Below, in pieces: positions 34,001-46,000 of a stretch of DNA of 64,000 nucleotides (the stretch's first letter is position 1; each line of letters starts with the position of its first letter). The DNA lies in the NCBI GenBank assembly GCA_032622095.1, contig CP136061.1, positions 40,805,797 through 40,869,796 of the forward strand, read 5' to 3'. The notes under the pieces were generated by a model, which was not told where the DNA came from, searched no databases, and saw only the letters and a list, made by a program, of their open reading frames with translations. The position numbers were made by a program, and so were the translations under genes. Source of the stretch: Siphonodentalium dalli (Eukaryota; Mollusca; Scaphopoda; Gadilida; Siphonodentaliidae).

Positions 34001-37000
34001 AAACCATCTAGTTATATGTGAATTTGGTGATTGAAATGAGGCGGGGTAGTGTCTATTTTTTTCCCGAAATAGGTTTTCGGCAAGCAGTCTACCATGTATT
34101 TTTAAAACAACTACAAATGTCACATTTTTATTTTTTTCGTCGGGTAGCTTGTTGATACTCACTCAGAACAGATTAGTCTTCAACATAATTTATATACAAT
34201 GTTTGTATTTTCATGTTATAAGTGGGAAAAAAATTCATAATAATGGAAAAGCACTTGGAGGTCGTGAATAAAGCTACGGCGGCCCAACTATTCGAGAGCG
34301 TCTAGCTCTGTTTGAATAGTTGGGTTCACCAACTAGCGGCGGGCGTTAATGAAGCTTTGTTTTCATTAATGCCCTCTTCCGGTTAAGTCACCGATCACGT
34401 GATCAAACGAGGATGGAGTGGTCATAATAGTAATAACATGATTTTGTCCGGCGTCATGGTTTATTAACGGCCTTTGAGGAATGATTAACAGCCCTTGTGC
34501 CTATTAGCAGCCCTCGACTGTGTCTCGGGCCTCTTCTAGGCCCTCGGGCTTCTTCTAGGCCCTCGGACTTGTAAATCATTCCTGTCGGGCCGTTAATATA
34601 CCAATAACTTGATTTTGGAGGGCGTTATGGTTTATTAACGGCCCTCCAGAAATGATTAACAGCCCGAGGGTTCATTAAAGGCCCGAGACGAAGTCGAGGG
34701 CCTTTAATGGCCCGAGGGCTGTTAATCATTTCTGGAGGGCCGTTAATAAACCATAACGCCCGACAAAATAAAGTTATTACTATTATTACCACTTTCTGAA
34801 ATGAAACCCAACTAGAACATAGATGAGTGAGTAGGCAACAATATGTCAAATGAAATACATGTAATAACTCTTTTTTTCAAAACGATCACAATTCAAACCA
34901 TGTGTCGTCTGTTCGTTGTCAAACAAATTGTCACGTGACTAATTATATTATTTACCACGAAAATAGGGACATATCTAACGAAAATTCAGTCAGAAATCTA
35001 ATTTATTCCGCTTGTTAGGTAACACTTACTTGTTGTTGGTCTGTTATTACATCATTTACATCTACTACAGTAAAATTTCAGTTTTATTCGTAATAATATA
35101 CTATAAACTTGTTTTAACAGAAATTCCGAAATCCGAAATAAGGTTGCGTTCGATTGGATTTCTAGCAAATCGCAAACCGGATGCGGGCCGTTAATATCGT
35201 TAACGGCCCGCATCCGGTTTGATGCTGGGCGTTATGGCTTTTTACCGTTCGGGTAAAATACTGTTAATCTACTAGAGATCGCCCTCTAAAGTGGTAATAA
35301 TAAACCATGACGCCTTTAAAAATCATGTTATTGGTACCGTATATTAATAATTGAACTGAAGTGCAATTCAATTACTAGTAGGCTTGCCACGATTATTCGA
35401 CTAACCTTCAACAGGTGCGGTACTCGACGGTTATTTACTTTCGTCGACTAATCGCCTAAGGGGGGCTGGGTATTTTTGTAAGCAGTACTATGCACAAATG
35501 CCATGCCTGGAAGTAAAAGTTAACAGTGTATGTACAATGTAGCACAATTTACCACCCGTCATCTTCAAAGAATTTCGGTGTACGACATGTTTTCACAGTC
35601 GTGGTGGGCCAGCGGATTCCTTTAATGTCGTGTTACGGCCTTGTCATTGTTGCCCCCTGAAAAAAAAAATTCGGGGGACTATTTAAAATAGCCAGTGTCC
35701 GTCCGTCTGTCGTCCGTCCATCTGTGCGTGCGTCCGGAAATGGTGATAACTTTAGTTTCGGTTATTAGATCAAAAGCAAATTTCATAGGTGAGTTTATCA
35801 GACCAAAATACAGGTCAAGTTCGAATATGGGTTTGCTCCGCCCATTTTTGCGAGAGTTATGGCCCTTTTATTACTTAGAATCTTGTAATTTTCTGGTTTT
35901 CGGATGATAACTTAAGTTTGTGTGATCATATCTGAACCAATTTGGTGTGTGAGTTTATCAGCCCTATATACAGGTCAAGTTCGAATTTGCTCCGCCCATT
36001 TTTGTGAGAGTTGCCCTTTTTCGACTTGGAATCCTGTCAATTTCTGGTTTCCGGATGATAACTTCAGTTTGTGTGATCATATATGAACCAAATTTGGAAT
36101 GTGTGTTTATCAGCTCGAAATACAGGTCAAGTTCGAATATGGGTACAATCCGTGTGATCATATCTGAATCAAATTTAGTATGCTAGTTTATCAGCCCAAA
36201 ATACAGGTCAGGTTCGAATATGGGTTTGCTGTGCCCATTTTTGTGAGAGTTATGGCCCTTTTACGACTTAGAATCCTGTCAATTTCTGGTTTCCGGATGA
36301 TAACTCTGAATCAAATTTGGTATATGAGTTTATCAGCTCGAAATGCAGATCAAGTTCGAATATGGGTACGATCCACCCATTTTTGTCTGGTTGCTCTCAA
36401 ATATGGATTTCTTATATGAAAATATAATATGAACGTTTTTCCGATGATTTCTTATATAGTTTGCCGTGTACCATTTCAGGGGACACTGTTTGGATTGTTC
36501 TGAAATTTAGTATCGGATTTTGAGTCCTTGTTATTGTTTCTCAGAAAAGTTGATGCCCCCAATGAGGCCACTTTTTCGGGGGACACTGTGGCCTTTTATT
36601 TATAAATTATGTTTAACTGTGAATTGATGTTCCTATGGATCGGTAATTAGCTATCATTATTGCCAAATGAATGACGTGCATCGGACTGCATCTATGTTTC
36701 ATTTCTCAAATTTCATGCTATAAAACGGTCACCATTATTCACAAAAGTCAGAAAGTTCGCGGGACATGGAATGTTCAAAGTTACTGGACAGTTAATCAGT
36801 AACAAGTTTGTGTCTAGGGCCCTGCGAATCGGGGATTTCCTTTCGAATCGAATCTCGAATCGAATCACGAGAATGATTCGCGAATCGAATCGAATCTCGA
36901 ATCGAATCTACACCTTTCGCGGACATCGAAATTTAACATGATTGTACCGGAGAAAAGTTGAACAAACACCATTAGATTCGTGTAAATCATAAACAACTCG

Positions 37001-40000
37001 ACGTGTGTATTATTTTCATTTCTTCTGCGTAAGAAATTAACAATATAAATGTACTATTTTAGTCATTTACATGGCTCGGGTTCAAACATCGGCGTTAACC
37101 ATCGCGCAAAATTCATATATACTTTTCGATCAAAAAATCAACAACGTTACGATACAGACTCAAAAGGTCTCCCATCAACGATAACAAAAGTTAGAAGGGC
37201 TGCATCAAACTTTTTTTGTGTGTCTGGCATAATTATGCGTTTGGGGACGAAATGTTGGCCCATCGTGGACTGTTTCTTGGGTGCAGAATCATGATCACCT
37301 ACTTGCGAATTTTCTGGAAGTTCAACTTTAGGCTTTTTTGAATTTTCCGTCTGTGTCGTTCTCTCGAATAGAGCGGGGTGCTTCTGCTGGACATGCAGCC
37401 TAAGGTGTGTTGTTGTACCCGTGGGTTGAACAGACAAAAGCGTGGTGCAGTGCTTACACGCATATTTGTTCTCGCCTTTTAATAAATTGAACAGGCAACG
37501 AAACTCAGCCATTTTGGTTTTGTATTATTTTGTAAACACGCGCCTCAGGAATTCCCAATTACGTCACTTCAATAGTCATTACGACATTACCTACTTTGGT
37601 TCTATTTATAGATTATTGGTCGATGCGGCGATCCGTTTGATCTCGATGTCTCGAGCCGCACGATTATTTCTGTGTTTATAGGGCATAACAATTGGGTTGT
37701 TTTCATCGGGTTATGACAGTTGAATGAGTTGATTGCCTATATATGATGTCTGATCGTGAATGATTCGAAAATACTCGAATCGGACAGTCGAATCGAATTG
37801 AATCTCGAAGCTTCGCAGGGGCCTATTTGTGTCATCACTTATATAGTGCTACATACATTACATTCTCCAACGTGGTAACGTATATAAACTATTAATTTGT
37901 TATTAACAAGAGGCGCGCGCACACACCGAAGCCCGCGAAATAAACTAAGTGCTATATGTATGTCAGGTGACGTAATCGATACACAATGGAATTCTCTGCA
38001 AAACTAACTATAGTCTGTTTTCAATATGTATGCGACAATTCGACACGCTTTCTATTGGCACCGCGATGGATGTTCACGGGGAACATTGATTGACTGGACA
38101 GATATTATAAAAAATTCTCGTCCGCGGGAATAACGACGAGGAGGGCGTTTACCGTCTGCACAAATGTGAGTTTAGGTGGCCGATGATGGCCTCAGAAGGA
38201 CAAACCTGCTGACTGACAGTTTATAACTGTGTTCAGACTGGATGTAAAGTAGTCATTGTAATTTCGCATTTATAACTTGTTTACCTGGGTGTAACATAGG
38301 CTGCATATATGAACGATTAATCGACTAACCGTCGATTATAACGGTCGATTAGTCAATAATGAAAACTCATAGTCGTGGCAACCCTAAATTCAATTGCACT
38401 GAAATGCAATATATTGTTCTGAGGGGCAACTAATTGCATATTGCATTGAAGCGCAATCTTGACCCAATTGCGATTGTATTGTGCTTAAGTGTACTAGTAA
38501 TTGAATTGTGCTTAAACGCAATTGAATTTCATTTGTGAACAACTAATTACTTTCAGTGCAATTAATTTAATAAATGTGATAACGGCATCCCATAGTAATT
38601 AGCTGCACGTACATTATTCAGTGTTTTTGATGCACCCACAAAATGGTGACTGTTGAAAAATTGAACGCTGTTTTCAACTCGAAACGAAACATAACTGAGC
38701 ATTAGAAACTTGCAGAAGCTATTTTTAAATGGTGGCAATTTCAGATTTTGTCATCTATTATAATGAAAATATTGCAAGCAAATGACATTCAGACAATGTT
38801 GTGTCAACTTGAAATTCTAATATTTGTATGAATATCACCTATTTTCGGCGTAAATTCGTCACAACGGTGATTCTTCTATTTGGTTTCCTGATTACTATTA
38901 GAATTATCAGTGATTACTGATAGATCAACCATCATATTTATGCTAAACTATAACTATACTAGTCATTAATTACAGACAAAATTGACTAATAATGTTGTGT
39001 GAAGATTTTATATATCTCTTAATTACATTTGGAAACAGAGATTTATACTGTTAACTGAAAGTAAAAAATGCATAGTATTTTTTTTTTTATTGAGAAAAGA
39101 ATAACAAAGTCTTACAAAGAGGAAAGTTACAGTGTCCTTTCGCACATCCATGCTCGCTATCCCGGACAGAGTAGAGTGGCCCCAACTCTCCCCAGGCCAG
39201 ACATGGATTATTCTTCAGTCAGATTTGGTGTTATATTTTGCTTATATAAAAATTACAAAAAATATATGATCTATCATTGTTTTTTGTGATTCTCTAATGA
39301 TAAAAAAATGTTTTAGCTTATGGGTTCGACGATGTTTGGGGTGTTGTACAATGCTCACATTAACTTGTGTGTCAAATTGCTAAACTATGATTGGGAAATA
39401 AGTTAACTGTGTGGTATCCATACAGCAATACTTTTCATGGCATTTGTTACCGGTCTAATCGATGAGTTGGACAGATTGTGGATTCGTATTTGGGACATCT
39501 GAAATAGGCTCTAGTGGATATATGTTTAAATGACAATTGGATGTATATACATTGTATAATGTAATTTAGTGAATGGCTTGGTTAAGATATGGGTTTAGAT
39601 CGTGGTTACATTTTAGGGCCACAGTATTTAAATTCACCCCTCCTCAGTTTAACTCATTTATCTTCAGAAATGGCCACCATGTGTCAATTTTGGATTAATT
39701 TTGTCTTTGTACATGCAACACATGGGATGCATGATGTAACTTTGTACCAAATCTCTAGAAAATATTCAGACAAAATAAGGATACCTGTAAATCCTGTGCT
39801 ACAGAGTGTGTCCACTGTCAACATCTGTCACATGTCCCTTATCTTGTAGTCTTGTATCTACAACAGGTTTACTTCTGAAGGATGCAGTGTCTGAAAATGT
39901 TGTAGGTAATGCTGATCTTCACAATATAACTCAAATCTATATCTATATTTCTGTATACCTGTCCAGCCCTCAAACTGGGATAAAAATGGAGGACTGTCTG

Positions 40001-43000
40001 TCCGCTGACCTATATAACTTATACCGGTATATAGTTATAGCCATGGTACAGGGAATTTATTGGAGTGGTTTAAGATAGCTATAAATTGGTGCCATTTGTG
40101 TCAGGAATGGTGGTTGTGGGAGTGGGTGTCAAAATTGCTAACAAAAACGTTTTACTAACATACAAATCTATAAATACTCATTTACATGATGCAAGGTATT
40201 GACCGTACTCACCTGCTGAATAATAGTGCATGCATGATTATTTAATTTGTCAAAAATACCACCCTGCAATGTGAGATGTATATTAATGAAATTTCACTGT
40301 ACTAGTATACATGTACATGTATGTCTCAATGCCAGATTTCTCAACCCTGCAATGAGAGACATATAGTGAAATTGCCTGCACTATTATTAATTTCAGCCGA
40401 AAATACAGCCCTGCACTGTAATTCATCCTGCCCTATTATTCAGCAGGTGAGAGTATATATATAATAAGTGACAATCTAATATATTCCCAAGTGAAGCCCT
40501 CCCAGTCAAGCATGGGTTGATAAAGAAATCTGAACTACATGTATTCCGGTAATTATAATGTATATTGTCAACCGATGGAAAACATATTAAAAGTTTTTGT
40601 TATCTTTAAACCAAACTATGCCAGGCAACCCTGATAGTATTATCTTATGAACCTTACTTAGTACATATAAGCTGACATGTCTTAACCCTTTCATTACCAG
40701 GGGTCGATCTCATCGGCCCTAATTTACGGTCTGTAAAATCGGCCCTAAAAATTTATTTTTTTTGGTTTTTGGTTTTTTATATTTTTTTGGGTTGAATTGT
40801 TTTTGGGTATGCTTAAGCATGCTATAGCGAATTTAAAAACAAACTGGATAAAACCTTAGGGGCATGTTATAACTCAAAACTATCACCAAGTATTCATAGT
40901 AATAATTTTGATGCCCATGAAAAACATAAGATTCACTTGCACTAAACCTACAAAATAAGTCTGTTAAAGAATATAAGAAAAAATTATTAAAATTGTAAAA
41001 AATTGTAAAAAATAATAACAATTGATGAAAAATTGTTAGGCCAATGCATTCTCTTATATATGCGAGGCGATCTATGGTCGACTCACATATATAAGAGAAT
41101 GCATTGGCACAGGGCATATGGGTTGATACAAAAATCGGACCTGGCACTTAAAGGGTTAATTTACATATTTTTGACTTGGTTTATGCATTATTTATACCTG
41201 GACTATCTCATGAGTCAAATTAACAACAGTTGGTGCCACAGCTGGTTCCTGGTATCAATATCTTCATTCCTGGTGGCCAGTGGTGGGAATATTGTCTAGC
41301 CCAGAAATAAAGAATTTATCAAAATTCTTGCTCATATTATACTGGTATATGAAAGTTGTCAATCTTTTTCAATGATAAGTTTGTATACGGAGCAAAAATT
41401 GGCGGATTTCATTGAAAAAATAGGGGTTTTCTGGATTGACTTTGTCCATCTGTCTCAGACTGTCTGTCTGTCTATGTGTCTGTCTATATGTCCATCCGGG
41501 ATATACATGTATGTCGGCCATGGGTTATCGAATATGAATGAAATTTGGCATGTAGATACATGTATGTCATCATCCAGTCTGGAGTAAACTACATACCCAC
41601 ATATAAAAAATAGTGGGTCTGACGACCTTTCGTTCAGTTTTCATTTCCCAAACCCGGGATTCCTTGTAATTACCGCCAATCAAAACTTAGCTCCAAGAAA
41701 TGTGTGCCCCAATAAAAAACTAGTAACATGTCACGTGCTCTCGGTGTGGAAATTCCGAAGGTGTGGCTAAATGTTGTTAAAATAGTATCCATGACGTCAT
41801 GTTATACCGGAAGAGAAATTCACAAATCGACAAATAAAGTAGATTGTTGATGAGCGGTCGAAAGTTTAAAATCAAGAATCACCGGAATTTGGATTGCAGG
41901 CAACTGTAATTAGGGTACAACTGGCCAATCTTCGGAGCTAATAATATGGCTGTGTAAGGCCGGGAGGGTTTCGGTGGGGTTGGTGGTAGAATTGTGTTGT
42001 TATTCGCTCGTTTTGGCTGCGGTGGTACTACTGCCGGTACTGGAGAACTGATAGATCATTTTGTTATGTCATTTAACTTTTTTTTAGTTCTGTAGTTGTT
42101 TTAGCAGATAATCCCGACATTCATGTATTTTTGATTCGTGGCCGTTGATTTGTGTTATTTTTTGACAACATGGGCGACAAATCCCCTGGCCAATCTAAAA
42201 CATAATTCGTTCCGAGTCCAAGAGATCCACATAAATTGACATTTTTTATAATTTCAAGAAGATCTGTCTTAGTTATTGTACATATTATTTTGGATCCCGG
42301 AAGCTAGCTGTTTCCCTTAATTGTCAGTAAAACAACCGCCGAACGAAAAGTCACAAACCCTGCAACTATTAATTCCGATTCTTAGAATCGGCTTCACAGG
42401 GTTGAAGCGGCCATGACGGCACTGGCACGTGACCATGTTTACGCCTGTCAATCACAACTAATTTCAGATTTATATTTAGTGTGGTGTGACGTAATTTGGG
42501 GGAAGCCCACAACCGTTCAGAAATGAAAAGTTGATGGGAATGCAATAGACTCAGTATCAGTATGAATCTGAGTGTATGTTTACATAGACTGGTCATCATC
42601 ATGACTGCTTTCACATTTTTCATTCTAGAGTTATCATTTTTTAATAATAATAGGGCAATTTTGTTATCAAAATGTGTAATTACTAAACCGGAAATATTTA
42701 CTCTATAGACTATATATAACTCCGATGATACCGGTACACTTCTGTTACACGAACTATAGTGACCTTTGAACTTCCCATGATTCTCTTGGATTTCCCATAA
42801 TTATAATATCGGGTATAAAATACTTTTCGCGCCGAAAACATTCACTCGATTTCGAATTCTTCGACATGGCACTTCGATTAAGTTTTCCCACCCACCCTAT
42901 TCCCCTTTTTTTCTAATTTAGATAAGTTTTAGATGATTGTTTACGGTAATTCGCTTACCGCTAGAATAATGGTTATTTCTTGAGATTTTGTCTGTGATCT

Positions 43001-46000
43001 GATTACATAATATTAATAATATGTGTTATATATTTATGTGGGCAGAAGTTGCAGAATTCATAATCATTTCATGTGTAAAAGGTAGAGTGCAAGCATGAGG
43101 AGGAGAGAAAAGTGAGAGTAAGGTTTCATTATTGTTCACATGTTTAATGTATGTTTGTTGGGAGAAAATTTTAAAATTTGGTTGGATGCTGGTTGAATTA
43201 TTACAAAGAGTTAACTTTAGTGTTAATGTCATTATTTCACGTACATGTATAGATTACTAAATTGCAAAGACTTTATACATTGCAATAATCTCTTGTTAAT
43301 ATTCATAAGTTGCTTACTATAAAAAAAAAATGTAGCCTGCAATCCGCTCCTTGCAATCAAGTTGATCATGTTATCATTATCAAGCAACTTAATTAATTAT
43401 ATTAATTAAAAGTAATTTTAAAATATGTTCAGTTTGCATATATATATTTATAACATGCTTGTTTAAGAAAAATGGTTTTATATGTCTGCATAAGCTATAT
43501 ATTTTAGTAATTTACTCTCTTGTTTTAGTACATAAACTATATACATCATAAGATTATCATTATTACAGTCAAATGCTCTAGTGACTAGGTCCCCTCGCCT
43601 TTGTTTTGGAATATATATATGTGTGTGTAAGCATAGCTTCCTTTTGAGACATTGGCGAGTCGACTTTGTCGCTCTGCATCGATGAACGACTTTGTCTCGG
43701 TGTCTCGAATTTGAGACATGCATCCGATGACTTTCGGAGTGAAATTTAAGCCATCCAGCTATGGCAATTTCGACGCCCATGGGCAATTTCGACGCCCATC
43801 GGGCAATTTCGATGCCCAACGGGCAACTTCGACGCCTTTTATTGGGCAACTTCGACGCCTTTTATCGGGCAACTTTGACGCCTACATGGGCAACTTTGAC
43901 GCCTACATGGGCAACTTCGACGCCTACATGGGCAACTTCGACGCCTACATGGACAACTTCGATGCCCATTAGGAAATTTCGACGCCCATCAGGCAATTTC
44001 GACGCCTTTTATCGGGCAACTTCGACGCCTTTTATCGGGCAACTTCGACGCCCATCGGGCAAATTCGACGCCATCGGGCAACTTCGACGCCCACACAGGT
44101 AACTTCGACGCCAATCGGACAACTTCAACGCCCACATGGGCAACTTCAACGCCCACATGGGCAACTTCGACGCCCAAATGGGCATTTAAAATATATTTAC
44201 ATATATAGCCAACCTACATGTACAACATTACATCAACAACTCGAAAGTTTTATATGGAAACTTTGTAATTGGAAAATTAACTTTGAATCTTGAGGTACAT
44301 GTACATTGTAACATTCGTACTTCTATAACGGCAAACTGTTATCCTTGTAACACTCGTACTTCTATAAAAGAAACACTACTACCTTGTTATGTAATTCGGA
44401 GCATCAATATAGATATCAATATATATATAGATATATATATATATACATATTATTTAAAGAATCTATGCTACATTAAGCACATGTAAGACAAGATCTTCCA
44501 ATATACAAATACATGTATAGATATGTGTAATTGCAAAAGAAGCGAATGACTCACATTGCTCTCAACTGGATCACGTTACTGACCGCAATTAAAGATACAT
44601 ACTCTAATTATTGTGTAACGCTCCTAAATTTATATAATATCGTTCACAGTGGTTAACCGTATGTGTTGGCATTAAATCATACCTGACAACCAAACCATCT
44701 TTTGTAGAAATATTGTTAGACTCTGATGATGCGCGACCACCGAATCGAATCGTCCCCTTCCAGTGCATTTTTAGCATAAATATGGACTTTATCCTGTATA
44801 ACATAATCAGTTTTTCTTTATCAGCTTACAGCTGAATCTGTATTAACTATTCAATCAAATAGAATCACTTGACCAATTGGAACATGGACATGCATTTACA
44901 TTGATGTAGATCAGTTCTTGGTAATATATTCAATGTACACATATATATCCTATCACATAAGTATGACGCTGATAAACAACATTGCTTTAGTAAATAGTAT
45001 GTTCCGCCGTTGTATCATATTTTGTTTCGTTCGAAGTCTGTAATGCCAAATAATATGAGTAGATGAGAATTTGTTCTCTCAGTTTACTGATATTAAGTTC
45101 AGTCTTTTACAAATTGTAACTCGATTATCTACATTCATACATACACCTGTTGAATTCTACCACACAAAACAAAGATACTAGGGTTTTAAAATCTTCTCCA
45201 TTCAATGTGTGAAACATCGCATTGAATATTTAATTTATACATGGAATATAGTGACAATCATTCTGGTTCGTTTCGAATTTAGTTATATATATATATATAT
45301 ATCACTATATACCAGCCTGTGTGTGTAACGCTTACAGTATCAGTCTCTATTTATAGTGTACCCTTCCCCTATTGGTATTCTGATTACTCTTGTCAATTAG
45401 ATTGGATCATTCATTGTTCATCAAATTACGTAGAATACTTTCTGGTAAAGGATTGAAATATATTTGCTGTTGTATTATCTTTCACTGGCCTTCAGTTCCA
45501 CATCAAGTACATATTTATACTGATATATATTAAATCATGTATGACTGTTGAATTATTATATAATTTGATACTGATGTCTCCCCCAATTGTCCCTTTTATG
45601 AGATAGTGTGAACCGCATCTCCTCCCAGAGTGATCAGAGGCCCAGATGACTCCTCTGACCTTTGGGCCCCTCTCCAAGAAGGCATCATTATGAATTTCTG
45701 GCGGCCGTTGGCTTGGCAGAAGTTGCAGAATTCATAATCATTTCATGTGTAAAAGGTAGAGTGCAAGCATGAGGAGGAGAGAAAAGTGAGAGTAACGTTT
45801 CATTATTGTTCACATGTTTAATGTATGTTTGTTGGGAGATCAGATCTCAATAAATAATATTATGGCCATTCCGTCTTAGTCATAATTTCCATATGGAGTG
45901 GTTCTAATTAATAGTGAAGGGCATAGTAATTGGGCAATTTTGTTATCAAAATGTGTAATTACTAAACCGGAAATATTTACTCTATAGACTATATATAACT

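Larger units (their letters stand above)
35379..38386. mobile_element. hAT-like composite element with a nested hAT
   Basis: Ends TAGGCTTGCCACGATTATTC and the inverse of TAGGGTTGCCACGACTATG, with ATCGACTAA words near both ends (35440-35455, 38310-38355). The 3.0 kb between them holds degenerate repeats and a separate 1.0-kb hAT insertion. The flanking octamers do not match, so boundaries are provisional. Confidence 0.5.

Noticed and set aside
40833-41147. 104-codon minus-strand frame with hydrophobic segments
   Set aside because: Lies wholly inside the family C MITE and its hairpin; the analogous copy at 10836 is not conserved as a frame.
43718-44177. Overlapping open frames on both strands (GNFDAYM-type repeats)
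   Set aside because: Generated by the GGGCAACTTCGACGCC minisatellite; open on both strands, as expected for a stop-free repeat.
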